A DNA stretch of 6,347 bases from NCBI GenBank assembly GCA_937915335.1, contig CALDLZ010000159.1, positions 1 to 6,347 of the forward strand, read 5' to 3'. Under the pieces are notes generated by a model that was given only the letters and a program-made list of their open reading frames with translations, searched no databases and was not told the DNA's origin. Shown here piece by piece: positions 5,670-6,347 of the stretch. This stretch comes from an uncultured Faecalibacterium sp. Its GTDB lineage: Bacteria > Bacillota > Clostridia > Oscillospirales > Ruminococcaceae. Each line of letters begins with the position of its first letter. The first letter of the stretch is position 1. A program made the translations under genes and the position numbers.

Positions 5670-6347
5670 CCAATATCCTGATACACGTCCAGATACACGC
5701 TCTGGCGCACGGCGTAGAGTTTTTGCTCGAAGTCGGCGCAGAAAGCCGGGTCGTCAAAGAGGTGGACGACGGCGGGGGCGTAGCGGGTGCCGCTCTGGGC
5801 CCGCAGCTCCCCCAGCAGGACTTCTACGGACTTGGCAGCGGTGTAGCAGCGGCCCACGTTGTCGGTGGCCGCGTCCAGCGAGTCCGCCACCGTCAGCACG
5901 TCCACCAGAGGCTTATAGTGGGGCGGGCAGGGCGGCAGGCCTTTGGGGTAGCCGCCGGAGCCGTCGTAGTAGCAGTGGTGGTAGAGCGCCCCCAGCGCCC
6001 GGGTCTCCTGCCCCACCCGGCACAGCAGGTGATAGCCAAAGGATGCGTGGAGCTGGATGCAGGCGAACTCTTCGCCCAGCAGGCGGCGGGAGTTGACGCC
6101 GATGTACATGGTGACGACGCCCTTGCCCACGTCGTGGTAAAGGCCCGCTTCGTAGGCTTCCAGGCAGAGGTCTTCTCTGCGCTCCTGCACTTCGGCGGCG
6201 GTTTTGCACCCCAGCGCCCCCACCAGTGCGGCGGGGTCTTTCTCCACCAAGTGCCGCACGAGGAAGCGGGTGATGTTGGCCACCATGAGGGAGTGGACGT
6301 AGGTGGGCTTGTGGGCGGCCAGCAGATAGAGCAGCAGGTTGCGGCGG
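5666..6347 (-). CDS. HD-GYP-type phosphohydrolase domain protein, 5' truncated
   Basis: The frame is open to the right edge (6346 down to 6287 encodes RRNLLLYLLAAHKPTYVHSL), so the gene starts outside the window; the ATG at 6286 is internal because the first metal-binding His of the domain (YVHS, codon 6295-6293) lies upstream of it. Numbering from that Met, the HD-GYP metal-ligand pattern is complete: AGLYHDVGK (His51, Asp52, Lys55), EEFACIQLH (His80), YHH (His103, His104), and VADSLDA (Asp135). A GYP motif follows in DGSGGYPKGLP (108-118), and RCYTAAKS (146-153) matches the conserved R-x-Y region after the last Asp. Family members hydrolyse cyclic di-GMP or related dinucleotides. This one has a one-residue Gly insertion before GYP, and Cys105 where Glu usually follows HH, so the activity needs testing. 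Any sensory domain would be in the missing N-terminal part. The gene converges on the importer operon and shares its terminator. Confidence 0.87.
   Translation of the reverse strand, partial: RRNLLLYLLAAHKPTYVHSLMVANITRFLVRHLVEKDPAALVGALGCKTAAEVQERREDLCLEAYEAGLYHDVGKGVVTMYIGVNSRRLLGEEFACIQLHASFGYHLLCRVGQETRALGALYHHCYYDGSGGYPKGLPPCPPHYKPLVDVLTVADSLDAATDNVGRCYTAAKSVEVLLGELRAQSGTRYAPAVVHLFDDPAFCADFEQKLYAVRQSVYLDVYQDIG

Noticed and set aside
4149..5757. Long minus-strand open frames opposite the ATPase and binding protein genes
   Set aside because: They are Gly/Val/Leu/Gln-rich antisense shadows of clearly recognisable genes, typical of G+C-rich coding sequence.
1..6347. CRISPR array, tRNA or rRNA gene, transposase, toxin-antitoxin or defence genes
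   Set aside because: I read both strands for direct repeats with regular spacing, tRNA-like cloverleaf sequence and transposase motifs and saw none; all sizeable coding regions are accounted for by metabolic, transport or signalling genes.

Overview
The window is ordinary bacterial chromosome: about six genes, moderately high G+C, strong AGGAGG-type ribosome binding sites, a lipoprotein binding protein and compact T-tailed terminators. Together these suggest a Gram-positive anaerobe of the Clostridia. The intergenic CTCCGTCA...hairpin elements resemble those I remember from Faecalibacterium and other Oscillospiraceae. That placement is inference; no marker gene is present.

Layout. (1) 1-689, plus strand: the C-terminal part of an ANL-superfamily (AMP-binding, acyl-CoA synthetase-like) enzyme, cut by the left edge. 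(2) 729-1727, plus: a secreted SGNH/GDSL hydrolase only 39 nt downstream, probably cotranscribed, ending in a strong terminator. (3) 1728-1888: a gene-free spacer holding two related hairpin repeats in inverted orientation. (4) 1889-2917, minus: gpsA, NAD(P)-dependent glycerol-3-phosphate dehydrogenase, with its own promoter and two leader hairpins. (5) 2918-3234: a divergent regulatory region. It holds the gpsA promoter on the minus strand and two tandem promoters on the plus strand. The downstream plus promoter has the 19-bp spacer and centred dyad of a MerR-family target. (6) 3235-5616, plus: a three-gene polar amino-acid ABC importer (permease, ATPase, lipoprotein binding protein) that looks most like cystine importers. 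(7) 5623-5669: a bidirectional terminator shared with (8) 5666-6347, minus: the C-terminal part of an HD-GYP-type phosphohydrolase, cut by the right edge.

How they work together. The importer genes form a complete operon: lipoprotein capture, a permease that probably works as a homodimer, and an ATPase. GpsA supplies sn-glycerol-3-phosphate for phospholipids and stands alone here. The ANL enzyme and the secreted hydrolase may share a transcript, but no joint pathway can be shown. I found no mobile element, CRISPR array, RNA gene or defence system. The points most worth a second look are the MerR-type promoter without a nearby MerR gene, an extra N-terminal segment in the ABC ATPase, the inverted repeat pair, and a variant GYP motif in the HD-GYP protein.
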